In this document: piece after piece, positions 42,836 to 52,042 of the stretch | How the letters are laid out: every line of letters starts with the position of its first letter | How positions within the stretch are numbered: position 1 is the stretch's first letter | Assembly (NCBI GenBank): GCA_902801765.1 | Contig: CADCJO010000011.1 | Location: 1-61,879 of the forward strand | Direction: 5' to 3' | Source: an uncultured Eubacteriales bacterium | GTDB lineage: Bacteria > Bacillota > Clostridia > Christensenellales > Aristaeellaceae | DNA length: 61,879 nt | Notes under the pieces: model-generated | The model's input: only the letters and a program-made list of their open reading frames with translations | What the model was told of the DNA's origin: nothing | Database searches by the model: none | Translations under genes and position numbers: made by a program

Positions 42836-43720
42836 TTAATCTCCTCCCGTCAGCCCCACGTCAAAGCGGATGAGGTCCTGCGTTTTATGCGCCACGCCCA
42901 GCAGTACATCCTCGGCATAAACGCGGATATGTTGGTTTTCCCGCGTCTGCGGCATCAGTTCGGCGGGCAGCTTGCCGCCGTTGCGGGCCAGCTTCCAGAA
43001 CCGTTCCGGCACATCCAGCCGGGGCAGTTTTTTCAACGGAAAGTCCATCGGCAGGAGCAGGCTTTCGATTTCTTTCCTCTCCCCCGCCGCGATCACTTCC
43101 TCGATGGTTACGGCGCTGTCGATTGCAAATGCCCCATGCCGGGTACGCAGCAGAAACCGCATATGGGCGGGAGCGCCGAGCGCCTGTCCAATATCATGGC
43201 ACAGCGTGCGGATATAAGTGCCGCTGCCGCAGTCCACAGACAGCATGAAGCCGTCCGGTCCGGTCTGCTCCCCCAGCTCCAAAGCGTGGATGACCGTCGG
43301 TCGGGCTTTGGTTTCCACCGCGATTCCCTTCCGCGCCAGCTCATAGAGCGGCACGCCGTCTCGCTTTAACGCGGAATAAGCAGGGGGACGCTGCAAAATA
43401 TCGCCCCGGAATTGCGAAAGAACAGCCAGGATTTCATCCCGACCTGGAACGCGCTTGGCTTCCTCGATCACCGTTCCCTGGGCGTCCTGGGTGTCCGTAG
43501 CCCCGGCGAAGGCGATTTCGGAAATGTAGCTTTTGCTCTTGTCGGGAAAGTAATCCAGCAGCCTGGCCGCCCGGCCCACCATGATGGGCAGCACCCCAGC
43601 GGCCTCCGGGTCCAGCGTGCCCGCGTGGCCCACCTTTTCCCCGGTCAGGCGTTTGACCACCGCCACCGCCGCCCCGGAGGACATGCCCGGGGGCTTGAGC
43701 AAATTGATAAAACCGTTCAT
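42836..43720 (-). CDS. truB: tRNA pseudouridine-55 synthase TruB
   Basis: The start is ATG 43720 within the nrnA stop (ATGA), giving 294 residues. The N-terminal GFINLLKPPGMSS and the catalytic aspartate block GHAGTLDPEAAGVLP (about residues 36-50) are intact. A PUA-like C-terminal domain follows. TruB makes pseudouridine 55 in tRNA. ribF, the usual next gene, is not present here. Confidence 0.95.
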   Translation of the reverse strand: MNGFINLLKPPGMSSGAAVAVVKRLTGEKVGHAGTLDPEAAGVLPIMVGRAARLLDYFPDKSKSYISEIAFAGATDTQDAQGTVIEEAKRVPGRDEILAVLSQFRGDILQRPPAYSALKRDGVPLYELARKGIAVETKARPTVIHALELGEQTGPDGFMLSVDCGSGTYIRTLCHDIGQALGAPAHMRFLLRTRHGAFAIDSAVTIEEVIAAGERKEIESLLLPMDFPLKKLPRLDVPERFWKLARNGGKLPAELMPQTRENQHIRVYAEDVLLGVAHKTQDLIRFDVGLTGGD

Positions 43721-44703
43721 TCCCTTTCCCCAACCAGCTGTAATAAATCCCGCTCCAGCCTGCCGCACATCTCGTCCAGGCTGCCCGGATACCGCATTCC
43801 CGACGCCTGCTTGTGTCCGCCGCCGCCGTATTTCCGGGCAATCGCAGCCACGTCCAGCCCCGGCAGTGACCGCAGGCTGGCCTTCACCTCGCCGCTCTCC
43901 CGCTCCTCCGCCAGGAATACCGCTTCCACGCCGACCACATTCAGCGCATAATTCACGATGGCGGTGTTATGCTCCGGCAATGCGCAGCAGTCCCGGTAGT
44001 CCCGGGCGGTGATGCGCATGGAAGCGCATTTTCCGTTTCCGAATACTTTCAGGGATTTGAGCGCGCAGCCCAACAGCCGGGCGCTGGGTTCTTCCCGCAG
44101 CAGATGCAGCTGCCGCGCGGCCTCGTCCAGGTTCAGCCCCGCTTCCATCAGTTCCGCAAGGATGGCGAACGCTTCGGCGGTGGTGTTGGGCTGCATAAAG
44201 TTGCCGGTGTCCGTGCTGATGGCGCAGTACAGGCAGGCGGCGGTTTCCTTATTCAGCGGCACGTTCAGCGCTTTCATCAGTCGCCGCACCACGCAGCCCG
44301 CCGCCGCGGCCTTGCCATCCACCACATTATACTGTGCGTATCCGGGATTGTCGCCGTGATGATCAAGCTGCATGGTAACAGGCGCTTGAAGAAACGCCTC
44401 GGCGCAGGCGCCCATGCGTTCCAGCGTGGCGGTATCCACGGCAAACGCCAAATCAAACCGCTTTCCCGAAAGCGCATCCGCGTTCACGATTTCCCGCTCG
44501 CAGGGCAGAAAAGCAAACTGCCTGGGCACGGGATCGCCGCAGGCCATGGTGACCTGCTTACCCAAAGAGCGCAGCGTCAGGCCCATGGCCAGCAGGGAGC
44601 CGACGGCGTCCCCGTCCGGGGAAATATGGCAGCATAACAAGATGCTGTTCGCGTTGTTCAGCGCGGACAGCATTTCGTGCGGAAACTCATTCCGTTTTTC
44701 CAT
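43717..44703 (-). CDS. nrnA: DHH/DHHA1 phosphoesterase, NrnA type
   Basis: A 328-residue phosphoesterase likely to degrade nano-RNAs and 3'-phosphoadenosine phosphate. The N-terminal HISPDGDAVGS and the later LDHHGDNPGYA are the metal-binding DHH motifs. The DHHA1 substrate domain includes GGGHKQASGMRYPG. It overlaps rbfA by 17 bp and truB by 4 bp, as in many Firmicutes. Confidence 0.92.
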   Translation of the reverse strand: MEKRNEFPHEMLSALNNANSILLCCHISPDGDAVGSLLAMGLTLRSLGKQVTMACGDPVPRQFAFLPCEREIVNADALSGKRFDLAFAVDTATLERMGACAEAFLQAPVTMQLDHHGDNPGYAQYNVVDGKAAAAGCVVRRLMKALNVPLNKETAACLYCAISTDTGNFMQPNTTAEAFAILAELMEAGLNLDEAARQLHLLREEPSARLLGCALKSLKVFGNGKCASMRITARDYRDCCALPEHNTAIVNYALNVVGVEAVFLAEERESGEVKASLRSLPGLDVAAIARKYGGGGHKQASGMRYPGSLDEMCGRLERDLLQLVGERE

Positions 44704-45073
44704 CTCCGTTTTCCTCTCCTTGAGCTTCCGTTTCCTGGGGGATCACGTCCTTGAGCACCTGGGCGATGTGCGCGCCATAGGCGATGTTCCGATCCCGCTC
44801 AAACAGCAGCTCCGGGGTATAGCGCAGATCGACCCGCAGGCCCAATTCATGGCGGATGTACCCGGCGGCCTTTTTCAGCGCTTTGATCATGTCATCCGCT
44901 TTATCGTCTTCCAATACGCTCACATACACCTTCGCCCACCGCAGGTCGCGGGTCACGTCCGCGCGGGTGACGGCGTAGGTGCCGCTGATGCGCGGGTCGT
45001 TCATCTCGCGGATGATGGCGTCGATGGCGTGGCGCACTTCTTCCGAAATTCGGTCAATACGAAAACTGCTCAA
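44687..45073 (-). CDS. rbfA: Ribosome-binding factor A
   Basis: A 128-residue KH-like protein needed for 16S rRNA maturation and cold adaptation. The start is a TTG at 45073 with GAAAGGA upstream (8-base spacing); the product begins MSSFRIDRISEEVRHA and has the family RDLRWAKVYVSV block. Longer in-frame starts would translate the hairpin repeat. Confidence 0.92.
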   Translation of the reverse strand: MSSFRIDRISEEVRHAIDAIIREMNDPRISGTYAVTRADVTRDLRWAKVYVSVLEDDKADDMIKALKKAAGYIRHELGLRVDLRYTPELLFERDRNIAYGAHIAQVLKDVIPQETEAQGEENGDGKTE

Positions 45074-45102
45074 TCTGGTTGTCCTTTCTTTGTTGGGAGT
45101 CT

Positions 45103-45165
45103 TCTGGGGGAAACCGCTCTTTGGAGTCAAAGAGCGGTTTCCCCCAGACCCCTTTCCGAGAAAAC
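45103..45165. repeat. GGGGGAAACC hairpin family, copy 3
   Basis: TCTGGGGGAAACCGCTCTTTG pairs perfectly with its complement ending at 45148; the flank CCCCTTTCCGAGAAAA follows. It lies in the gap between infB and rbfA. Confidence 0.85.
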
Positions 45166-45278
45166 TATAAAGGATATTATAATGGCCTTCTGAAAGCTAA
45201 ACCATTCCCTTTCTTCAAAGAAAACCAAATTGAATTTTCTCAACTATCCCATCCCAGGTAAGTTTTCTTTGGAAAGGC

Positions 45279-45318
45279 GCGGAAAACCTTTCTTTTTCCG
45301 AAAAGAAAGGTTTTCCGC
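45279..45318. repeat. GCGGAAAACC hairpin between infB and rbfA
   Basis: GCGGAAAACCTTTCTTTT pairs perfectly (18 bp) with AAAAGAAAGGTTTTCCGC around TCCG. It is located 16 bp after the infB stop and looks like a shorter relative of the neighbouring GGGGGAAACC hairpin. Confidence 0.8.
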
Positions 45319-45333
45319 AAAAATCTCCAAGGC

Positions 45334-48300
45334 TCAGCGCTCGATTTCTTCCATCACGAAACACTCGATCACGTCGCCCTCTTTGACATCGTTGTAGTTT
45401 TCCAGGCCGATGCCGCACTCGTAGCCGGAAGCGACTTCCTTCACGTCGTCCTTGAAGCGGCGGAGGGAGGAGAGCTTGCCTTCAAAAATGACCACGTTGT
45501 CGCGCAGCAGACGCACGGAGGCGTTGCGCTGCACCTTGCCATCGGTGACATAGGAGCCCGCGATGGTGCCCGCGCCGGTGATCTTGAAGGTGGAACGCAC
45601 CTGGGCGTGGCCCAGCAGGTTTTCCTTGAACTCAGGAGCCAGTAGGCCCTTCATGGCCTTTTCCACGTCCTCGATGGCCTGATAGATGATGCGGTACAGG
45701 CGGATGTCCACGCCCTCGCGCTCGGCGGCGTCACGGGCGGTGGAATCGGGACGGATGTTGAAGCCGATGATGATGGCGTTGAAAGCGGAAGCCAGGTTCA
45801 CGTCGTCCTGGGTCACGGCGCCGACAGCGCTGTGGAGCACGCGCACCTTCACTTCGTCGTTGGAGAGCTTCTCCAGTGCCTGCTTCACGGCTTCCACGCT
45901 GCCCTGCACGTCGGCCTTGATGATGATATTCAGGTTCTGCACCTTGCCTTCGGCGATGCCCGCGAACAGATTGTCCAGGCTCACCTTGGTGGTGTTGGCG
46001 CGGGCAGCCTTGACCTTGTCGCGGCGTTCCTGCGCGACCTGACGGCTCAGGTGGTCGTCGGCCACGGCGAACATTTCGTCGCCCGCCAGGGGCACTTCGT
46101 TGAAGCCGGAGATTTCCACAGGGGTGGAAGGCCCGGCCTTCTGCACGCGCTCGCCCCGGTCGTTGACCATGGCGCGGACGCGGCCGGAGGCCATACCGGC
46201 GACGATGTTGTCGCCGACCTTGAGCGTACCGTTCTGCAGCAGCACGGTAGCCAGCGGGCCCCGGGCCTTATCCAGCTTGGCTTCGATGATGACGCCCTTG
46301 GCCATGCGGTTGGGGTTGGCCTTGAGCTCCATGGTATCGGCCTGTAGGAGGATCATTTCCAGCAGGTCGTCCACGCCGTCGCCGGTGATGGCGCTGACGG
46401 GCACCATGATCGTGTCGCCGCCCCAGGATTCAGGCACCAATTCGTACTTGGTCAGATCCTGCATGATGCGGTCAGGGTTGGCCGCTGGCTTATCCATTTT
46501 GTTGATCGCCACCACGATGGGCACGCCCGCCGCTTTGGCGTGGTTGATGGCCTCGATGGTCTGGGGCATCACGCCGTCGTCGGCGGCGACCACCAGCACA
46601 GCAATGTCCGTGGCCTGCGCGCCGCGCATACGCATGGCGGTGAAGGCTTCGTGGCCGGGGGTGTCCAGGAAGGTGATTTGGCGGCCGTCCAGCTTGACGG
46701 TATAAGCGCCGATGTGCTGGGTGATGCCGCCCGCCTCGGTGGCGGTGACGTGAGCCTTGCGGATGTAGTCCAGCAAGGAGGTCTTGCCGTGGTCCACGTG
46801 GCCCATGATGGTGATGACCGGAGGACGGGGCTGGAGGTCTTCCTCGGCGTCCTGTACGTCCGCTTCGGAGAGAGCGTCCTCGGCGGTCTTATCCAGCTTC
46901 ATTTCCAGCTCCACCCCGAATTCGGAGCAGACCAGGGAAGCGGTGTCGAAATCCAGCTCGGAGTTGATGTTGGACATGATGCCCAGCATGAGCAGCTTTT
47001 TCAGAATCTCACCCGCGGGCTTGCCGATGCGCTCGGTCAGATCCTTGACCGTGATCGTTTCGGCGGTCATAAACGCCTTTTCGATCTTGATGGGGGCCAT
47101 CATCTGCTGGACGGAAGGCTGCTTCTTGGTGGAGCGGGCCTTCTTGCCGCCGCGCACGGTATCATCGTCGTAACCGCTGTTATAGCTTTCCTTTTGCAGC
47201 TGCTTGCGGTTCTTGGCCACATGCTCGGGGTCATGCTGGCGGATATACTGCTTCTTGTTGGGATCGTAATTGCTGACGCGTTCCTTTTCCACCACGGGCG
47301 TCAGTTCCGGCCCACGGCTGCGGCCGCCGCCCATGGGACGATTGCCGCCCTGGGGACGCGCGCCGCCCGCCTGGCCCTGACCGGCGGGACGGCCAGCGCC
47401 GCCACCCTGGGCCGCGTTGGCAGGACGGCCATAAGCACCGCCGCCCTGACCGGCGGGACGGCCATACTGGCCGGGCTGCCCGTTCGCGGGACGCCCGTAC
47501 TGACCGGGCTGTGCGTTGGCAGGACGGCCGTACTGGCCGGGCTGTCCATTCGCGGGACGCCCATACTGACCGGGCTGTGCGTTGGCAGGACGGCCATACT
47601 GGCCAGGCTGTCCATTCGCGGGACGTCCATAGGGGCCCTGCGGACGCGCGCCGCCCTGGGGAGCATTCCCCACAGGACGGGCTGCGGGCCGGGCTTGCTG
47701 CTGACCAGCGGTCGGCGCTGTTCTGGCGGGAGCCGCAGCCACGGGACGCGCCGCAGGCGCAGCGGGCGCGGGCTTGGCGGGCTGCTGCACAGCAGGTTTG
47801 ACCGCTGGTTTCTCCGCAGGCTTGGCGGCAGGTTTTTCCTCGGTTTTTTCCTCAGGTTTTCCCTCAGGTTTTTCCGCTGCTTTCTCCACGGGCTTTTCCG
47901 CAGGCTGGGCAGCGGCGGGCGCGGGCTTGGCTTCCTCCGCTTCCTTCTTTTGGGGAACCTCAGGCTTCGCCGCGGGCTTTTCAGCCTGCTGTTCCGCGGG
48001 TTTTTGGGCAGCCGTTTCGGCAGCCTTTTCAACCGGCTTTTCGGCTTCCGGCGCTTTTTCCGCGGGCTTCTCGACAGGTTTTTCCGCAGGTTTTTCGGCT
48101 GGCTTTTCAGCAGCCTTTTCCGCTTCTTTCTTTTCTTCCTTTTCAGGAGCGGGGGCGGCGGGGGCCTCGTCCTCGTCGGGCATAGTCCAGGCCTTGGCAT
48201 GCTGCTTGGCAAGCTCCGCCTGTTCCTCCTGGCGCTTCCGGGCTTTTTCTTCTTCCTCTTCACGCTGGAACTTCTGCTCCTGCTTGCGCAAAGCCTGCAT

Positions 48301-48399
48301 CACGGTATCCAGACTGCGCCGGATCCGCGCCGCGTCCTCCAGGATCACGCCCGCCTGCTGATTGATTTCCTTCGTGGCTTCAGCCAGTTTCACCTTGGT
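45334..48399 (-). CDS. infB: Translation initiation factor IF-2 with a very long repetitive N-terminus
   Basis: The start is ATG 48399, giving 1,021 residues. The first 55 residues form the usual N-domain. Residues about 75-200 are EKP-rich repeats ([19 protein letters not shown]), then a proline/alanine-rich segment. Residues about 250-340 carry seven or so turns of a [11 protein letters not shown]-type repeat. The IF2N domain follows and the G1 motif GHVDHGKT is at residues 533-540. The C-terminal domains are intact. The disordered spacer is nearly half the protein. It is the core of the nusA operon. Confidence 0.96.
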   Translation of the reverse strand, partial: TKVKLAEATKEINQQAGVILEDAARIRRSLDTVMQALRKQEQKFQREEEEEKARKRQEEQAELAKQHAKAWTMPDEDEAPAAPAPEKEEKKEAEKAAEKPAEKPAEKPVEKPAEKAPEAEKPVEKAAETAAQKPAEQQAEKPAAKPEVPQKKEAEEAKPAPAAAQPAEKPVEKAAEKPEGKPEEKTEEKPAAKPAEKPAVKPAVQQPAKPAPAAPAARPVAAAPARTAPTAGQQQARPAARPVGNAPQGGARPQGPYGRPANGQPGQYGRPANAQPGQYGRPANGQPGQYGRPANAQPGQYGRPANGQPGQYGRPAGQGGGAYGRPANAAQGGGAGRPAGQGQAGGARPQGGNRPMGGGRSRGPELTPVVEKERVSNYDPNKKQYIRQHDPEHVAKNRKQLQKESYNSGYDDDTVRGGKKARSTKKQPSVQQMMAPIKIEKAFMTAETITVKDLTERIGKPAGEILKKLLMLGIMSNINSELDFDTASLVCSEFGVELEMKLDKTAEDALSEADVQDAEEDLQPRPPVITIMGHVDHGKTSLLDYIRKAHVTATEAGGITQHIGAYTVKLDGRQITFLDTPGHEAFTAMRMRGAQATDIAVLVVAADDGVMPQTIEAINHAKAAGVPIVVAINKMDKPAANPDRIMQDLTKYELVPESWGGDTIMVPVSAITGDGVDDLLEMILLQADTMELKANPNRMAKGVIIEAKLDKARGPLATVLLQNGTLKVGDNIVAGMASGRVRAMVNDRGERVQKAGPSTPVEISGFNEVPLAGDEMFAVADDHLSRQVAQERRDKVKAARANTTKVSLDNLFAGIAEGKVQNLNIIIKADVQGSVEAVKQALEKLSNDEVKVRVLHSAVGAVTQDDVNLASAFNAIIIGFNIRPDSTARDAAEREGVDIRLYRIIYQAIEDVEKAMKGLLAPEFKENLLGHAQVRSTFKITGAGTIAGSYVTDGKVQRNASVRLLRDNVVIFEGKLSSLRRFKDDVKEVASGYECGIGLENYNDVKEGDVIECFVMEEIER

Positions 48400-48443
48400 C
48401 ATTCGATGCTTGCACCCCCGCACTTGGCTTTAATCATAAAACT

Positions 48444-48761
48444 TCATTTGGTTTGGTTGGATTCATAATCTGATAACAATTCCTGCATCCGCTTTGCCAG
48501 ATTCCCCTTCCGCACGGCGGCGGCCATGCGGCCGTCTCTTCCGCAGGCCTGGGAGATTTCATTCTCCGGCAGCGTATAGACCGGCACGCTTCGGAACGCG
48601 CAGGCGTCCAGGAGCTTTTTCCTGGTTCCCTCCGACGCACCTGCGTCCAGCAGCACCAGCGCCGCTTTCCCGGCCCGGATTTCCTGCAGTGCAGTGTCCG
48701 CACCCAGGGCAATTTGTCCGGCCCGGCAGGCCAGGCCCAGCAATCCCGAAACAGCGCTCAT
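48444..48761 (-). CDS. ylxQ: L7Ae-family RNA-binding protein YlxQ
   Basis: A 105-residue L7Ae/L30e-fold protein that starts at ATG 48761, overlapping ylxR by 4 bp. Features are GLLGLACRAGQIALGADTAL and the later VYTLPENEISQACGRDGRMAA. The family binds kink-turn RNA. Its position between ylxR and infB is conserved in Firmicutes. Confidence 0.9.
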   Translation of the reverse strand: MSAVSGLLGLACRAGQIALGADTALQEIRAGKAALVLLDAGASEGTRKKLLDACAFRSVPVYTLPENEISQACGRDGRMAAAVRKGNLAKRMQELLSDYESNQTK

Positions 48762-49036
48762 GCCTGGGCCTCCAAATCGTTCAGCGCTTGCAATAAGGAA
48801 GCATGGGTTTCCTCTCCCAGCGGACATTCAAACGCCCGTTCCAGCTGCCGCTGCTTGATGGCGCGCTTCAGGCATTCCGCCGAACGGCACACATATGCAC
48901 CGCGGCCCGGCTTACGCCCCGTGACGTCGATAGACACGACGCCTTCGGGCGACCGCACCACCCGCAGCAGCTCCTTCTTGGGCTTCATTTCCCGGCAGCC
49001 CACGCACATGCGCATGGGCACCTTCTTTTCCTTCAT
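48758..49036 (-). CDS. ylxR: YlxR-family RNA-binding protein
   Basis: A 92-residue basic protein with the conserved MRMCVGCREMKPKKELLR and GRGAYVC motifs. YlxR (RnpM) binds RNA and modulates RNase P in Bacillus. It follows nusA by 12 bp. Confidence 0.93.
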   Translation of the reverse strand: MKEKKVPMRMCVGCREMKPKKELLRVVRSPEGVVSIDVTGRKPGRGAYVCRSAECLKRAIKQRQLERAFECPLGEETHASLLQALNDLEAQA

Positions 49037-49048
49037 CGGGCGAACCTC

Positions 49049-50221
49049 TTACATTGTTTCGTCGTCGGTATGATAAGGATGCTTGTCGTAATCCTCCACG
49101 TCATCGGCGATGATGGAGCCGTTCCCTTCGGGCACGCTGACGGCTTCCTGCCCGCGCAGCTCGTTATACTGGGTCTGGGACTTGATGTCGATTTTCCAGC
49201 CGGTTAGCTTGGCGGCGAGGCGGGCGTTCTGGCCTTCCTTACCGATGGCCAGGGACAGCTGATTGTCCGGCACCACGACGCGGCAGATTTTTTCCTCGTC
49301 GGACTGCAGCACCTGCTCCACGAACGCGGGGTTCAGGGCATTGGCGACGAATTCCGCCGGGTCGGCGGACCATTTGATAATGTCGATTTTCTCGTTTTTC
49401 AGCTCGCTGACCACCTTATCCACACGGCTGCCGCGGGGGCCGACACAGGCGCCTACGGGATCGATCATGGCGTCGGTGGAGGCAACGGCCATCTTGGTGC
49501 GGCTGCCCGCTTCCCGGGCGATGGACTTGATCTGCACCACGCCCGTGGCGATTTCCGGCACTTCCATTTCAAACAGGCGCTTGACCAGGCCGGGATGAAT
49601 GCGGCTGACCGCCACCTGGGGCGTGCGCAGCGCGTCCTTATTGGCGCGGTACACCTGCAGAACGTACACCTTGATATGGTCGCCGGGGCGGTATTCCTCG
49701 CCGGGCATGAACTCGCTGGCGTCCAGGAAACCGTGGGTGCGGCCCAGTTCGACGTACACGCCCTTGGCGTCCACGCGCTCCACGATACCGGTCAGGATCT
49801 CGTTTTCCTTCTCGATATATTCATCGTAGATCTTGCCCTTTTCCACGTCCTGCAGCCGCTGACGGATGACCTGCTTGGCAGTCTGGGCAGCCACACGGCC
49901 AAAGTCCGCGGGCGTCACATCCATTTCCACGATGTCGCCCAGCTCATAGTTGGGCCCCAGTTTCTTGGCTTCCTCCAGGGAAATCTGCTGGTTGTCGTCC
50001 TCCACTTCCTCGGAAACCACCTTGCGGGCAAAGATCTGCACGTCGTGTTCCCGGCTCAGAACCACGGAAAGGTTCAGCGGCGCGTTGGCGCTGCGCTTCA
50101 AATAGCGGCGGTACGCGGCCTTGCAGCCTTCCTCCACCGCGCTGACGATCTGATCCACGCTGATGTCCTTGGCCTTGGCCAGCGCTTCGATCGCGTCCAT
50201 CATTTCAGATTTGCGTGCCAT
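49049..50221 (-). CDS. nusA: Transcription termination/antitermination factor NusA
   Basis: A 390-residue RNA-polymerase-associated protein: N-terminal RNAP-binding domain (about 1-130), S1 domain (about 135-200) and two KH domains (a VGACVGPRGSRVDKVVSEL segment near residue 250). The C-terminal acidic repeats of E. coli NusA are absent, as is normal for Gram-positive bacteria. It is separated from rimP by 115 bp that hold a small TAATGCCTA-type repeat. Confidence 0.96.
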   Translation of the reverse strand: MARKSEMMDAIEALAKAKDISVDQIVSAVEEGCKAAYRRYLKRSANAPLNLSVVLSREHDVQIFARKVVSEEVEDDNQQISLEEAKKLGPNYELGDIVEMDVTPADFGRVAAQTAKQVIRQRLQDVEKGKIYDEYIEKENEILTGIVERVDAKGVYVELGRTHGFLDASEFMPGEEYRPGDHIKVYVLQVYRANKDALRTPQVAVSRIHPGLVKRLFEMEVPEIATGVVQIKSIAREAGSRTKMAVASTDAMIDPVGACVGPRGSRVDKVVSELKNEKIDIIKWSADPAEFVANALNPAFVEQVLQSDEEKICRVVVPDNQLSLAIGKEGQNARLAAKLTGWKIDIKSQTQYNELRGQEAVSVPEGNGSIIADDVEDYDKHPYHTDDETM

Positions 50222-50336
50222 GTTTGATTACCAGTCCTTCCTGTATGTTCAAGGGGCCGTCATTCATAAGGATTCTGAATCATGATTCTCTGTCCGATGA
50301 CATTCCCCTAATGCCTATTGCCTAATGCCTACTGCC

Positions 50337-50807
50337 TTACTCCTCGTCCAGCGCGCTCAGGTCGGGCACCAGGCGCACCTGGGCCACCGCCTTGCGGGGC
50401 AGGTCGATTGCTTCGTCTCCGCTTTGCAGCAGCACATGTTCTTCGTTCATTTCCTTGAGCATCCCCTGAGCGCTTTTCCGGCCGTCCACGGTTTTATACA
50501 TCTTGGCCTCCACCAGCAATCCAATGGATTTGTCGATGTCCCGCTGGGTTTTGAGGGGCCTGTCGATCCCGGGGGAGCAGACCTCCAGGAAATCATAATC
50601 GAAGGGCTCCAGCATCGGCTGCACCGCCCGGTGGAACTTTTCACAGTCGTCCAAGGTGACGCCGGTTTCAGTGTCGATATAAATGCGCAGGTAGCGGCCG
50701 GTTGGCTCTTTCTCCATCGCCGCGTCGCACAGCTCGTAATTCAGCTTCTTCGCCAGGTTCTCACAGATCGCCGTGATCTTCTGCATGTTGGCGTTTTTGG
50801 GAGGCAT
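50337..50807 (-). CDS. rimP: Ribosome maturation factor RimP
   Basis: A 156-residue protein needed for 30S assembly. Features are a C-terminal SH3-like half and an N-terminal half with VTLDDCEKFHRAVQPMLEP and FLEVCSPGIDRPLK. The start ATG 50807 follows an AGGAGGGGAG. It leads the operon that runs through truB and probably to the ABC genes at 40734. Confidence 0.94.
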   Translation of the reverse strand: MPPKNANMQKITAICENLAKKLNYELCDAAMEKEPTGRYLRIYIDTETGVTLDDCEKFHRAVQPMLEPFDYDFLEVCSPGIDRPLKTQRDIDKSIGLLVEAKMYKTVDGRKSAQGMLKEMNEEHVLLQSGDEAIDLPRKAVAQVRLVPDLSALDEE

Positions 50808-51082
50808 CCTCTCCCCTCCTTTCCGGGAAGTTTTAAGTTCTGAGTTCCAAGCGAGAGAGTTGAAAGTTCATTTCAAGCTTAGAACTAAGAGCTTGAAGCT
50901 TAGACCTTAAAAATACAGAAAGAGCGGGATCACACCGCAATTTCAGAAAAACACAGGGGCGCAAAATAAAGCGTCAAACCCCGCGGTTTCCTGCTTGCAG
51001 CTCCCACTCTTCGTTAAACCCTTCTTTCTCAAAGGACGATCAGTTTTTTTCCTACGATCCGCCTGCCAGCAGGCGAACCACA
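50808..51082 (-). promoter_or_regulatory. Long leader of the rimP-nusA operon with terminator-like hairpins
   Basis: The stretch between the promoter and rimP holds no gene. On the complement it has a GCCTG/CAGGC hairpin near 51062-51075. An AGAAATTGCGG/CCCGCTCTTTCT stem followed by GTATTTTT lies near 50915-50950. The AGTTC-type palindromic array is nearest rimP. It could attenuate the operon, but no known motif is present. Confidence 0.4.
50829..50912. repeat. Palindromic array of AGTTC-type repeats, copy 2
   Basis: TTTTAAGTTCTGAGTTCCAAG on the left is mirrored by CTTAGAAC, GCTTGAAGCTTAG units on the right. The words are similar to those at 25355-25454. Confidence 0.6.
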
Positions 51083-51088
51083 ATGGGT

Positions 51089-51117
51089 AGTATACCATAG
51101 GAAAAACAGAAATACAA
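51089..51117 (-). promoter_or_regulatory. Promoter of the rimP-nusA-infB operon
   Basis: On the complement TTGTAT (51112-51117), 17 bases and TATACT (51089-51094) lie about 280 bp upstream of rimP. Confidence 0.75.
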
Positions 51118-51191
51118 GCGTTTTCCAAAGAATTTCTGAAAGATTGAGCAAATTGAAAGGTTTTTTCAAGTTGTTTTGGATAAAATGGCTG

Positions 51192-51956
51192 TCAGATTCC
51201 CGCTTCTTTCTCCACTATCCGCAGGAATTCAGCCATCCCCTGGATGATCTTGGGATATTCCGGGGAAATGGTGCATACATGCGGCGCGTCCTCCAGCCAC
51301 AGCTGGGCCTTGATTTTGCTGGATACACCGTTCAGGATGATCTCCGGACTGTCGGGCGTGACGGTTTTGTCTCCATGGGATTGGATGGCCAGCACCGGGC
51401 AGCGGATAAGCGCCAGGTCTTTTCGCGCCCTTGTCATGGTCACGCTCAGATGATGCACGCTGCGCATGGGATAGCTGTCATAACCAATATCATAGGCGGC
51501 ATCCAAGGTGTCCCGGCTGCCGTCCGCCCGCTTTTGCACCATGGGATGCACCAGCGCTGCCACCGGAGCCAAAGCGCGGAACCTTGCCGTGGTTTTCATC
51601 GGCGCCGCGATGGGTACGCAGGCATCCGCGTTCATCCGCTCCGCCAGCATCAGCGCCAGACAGCCGCCCATGGACAGCCCGGCAACCGTGAAGAAACGGT
51701 ATTGCTTCCGCATCTCCGCGGCAGCCTCCCGGCTGGCTTGAAACCAATCCTGCCACGTCGCCTTTGCCATGGCCTCCGGAGATTCTCCGTGCCCCGGCAG
51801 CAGGATGCCCCGCACGGAAAAGCCGTTGTCCCGCAGTCCTTCCCCGATCAGCCGCAGATGGGCCGGGGAACCGGTAAAGCCGTGAATCAGCAGAACGCCA
51901 TGTTCGCCTTGTGCAAAATGGAACGGTTGGGCCTGAGGCGCAGAAAAATCCAGCAT
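51192..51956 (-). CDS. Alpha/beta-hydrolase, Est30-like carboxylesterase
   Basis: A 254-residue cytosolic esterase/thioesterase-like enzyme starting at ATG 51956 behind AAGGAAAC. The oxyanion-hole motif HGFTGSPAH is at residues 25-33, the nucleophile S95 lies in GLSMGG, the acid is in SHGDKTV and the histidine in DAPHV. This is the pattern of Bacillus Est30-type carboxylesterases and monoglyceride lipases. It is followed on the same strand by the rimP operon and is probably a single-gene unit or the tail of the secreted-protein group. Confidence 0.88.
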   Translation of the reverse strand: MLDFSAPQAQPFHFAQGEHGVLLIHGFTGSPAHLRLIGEGLRDNGFSVRGILLPGHGESPEAMAKATWQDWFQASREAAAEMRKQYRFFTVAGLSMGGCLALMLAERMNADACVPIAAPMKTTARFRALAPVAALVHPMVQKRADGSRDTLDAAYDIGYDSYPMRSVHHLSVTMTRARKDLALIRCPVLAIQSHGDKTVTPDSPEIILNGVSSKIKAQLWLEDAPHVCTISPEYPKIIQGMAEFLRIVEKEAGI

Positions 51957-52042
51957 GTCCTGTTTCCTTTCCGAATCGTTCAGAAAAGCCGTCCGGAATT
52001 CTCCGGACGGCAAATGTGTTTCCGTAATACAGATTCAGGCGA

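Noticed and set aside
47460-47650. Direct repeats of about 60 bases resembling a CRISPR array
   Set aside because: The repeats are in frame and encode the [11 protein letters not shown] repeats of IF-2; there are no variable spacers and no cas genes.
46540-48468. A 642-codon forward reading frame
   Set aside because: It is antisense to infB and its low-complexity repeats are the mirror of the EKP and GRPAN repeats; it has no family motif.
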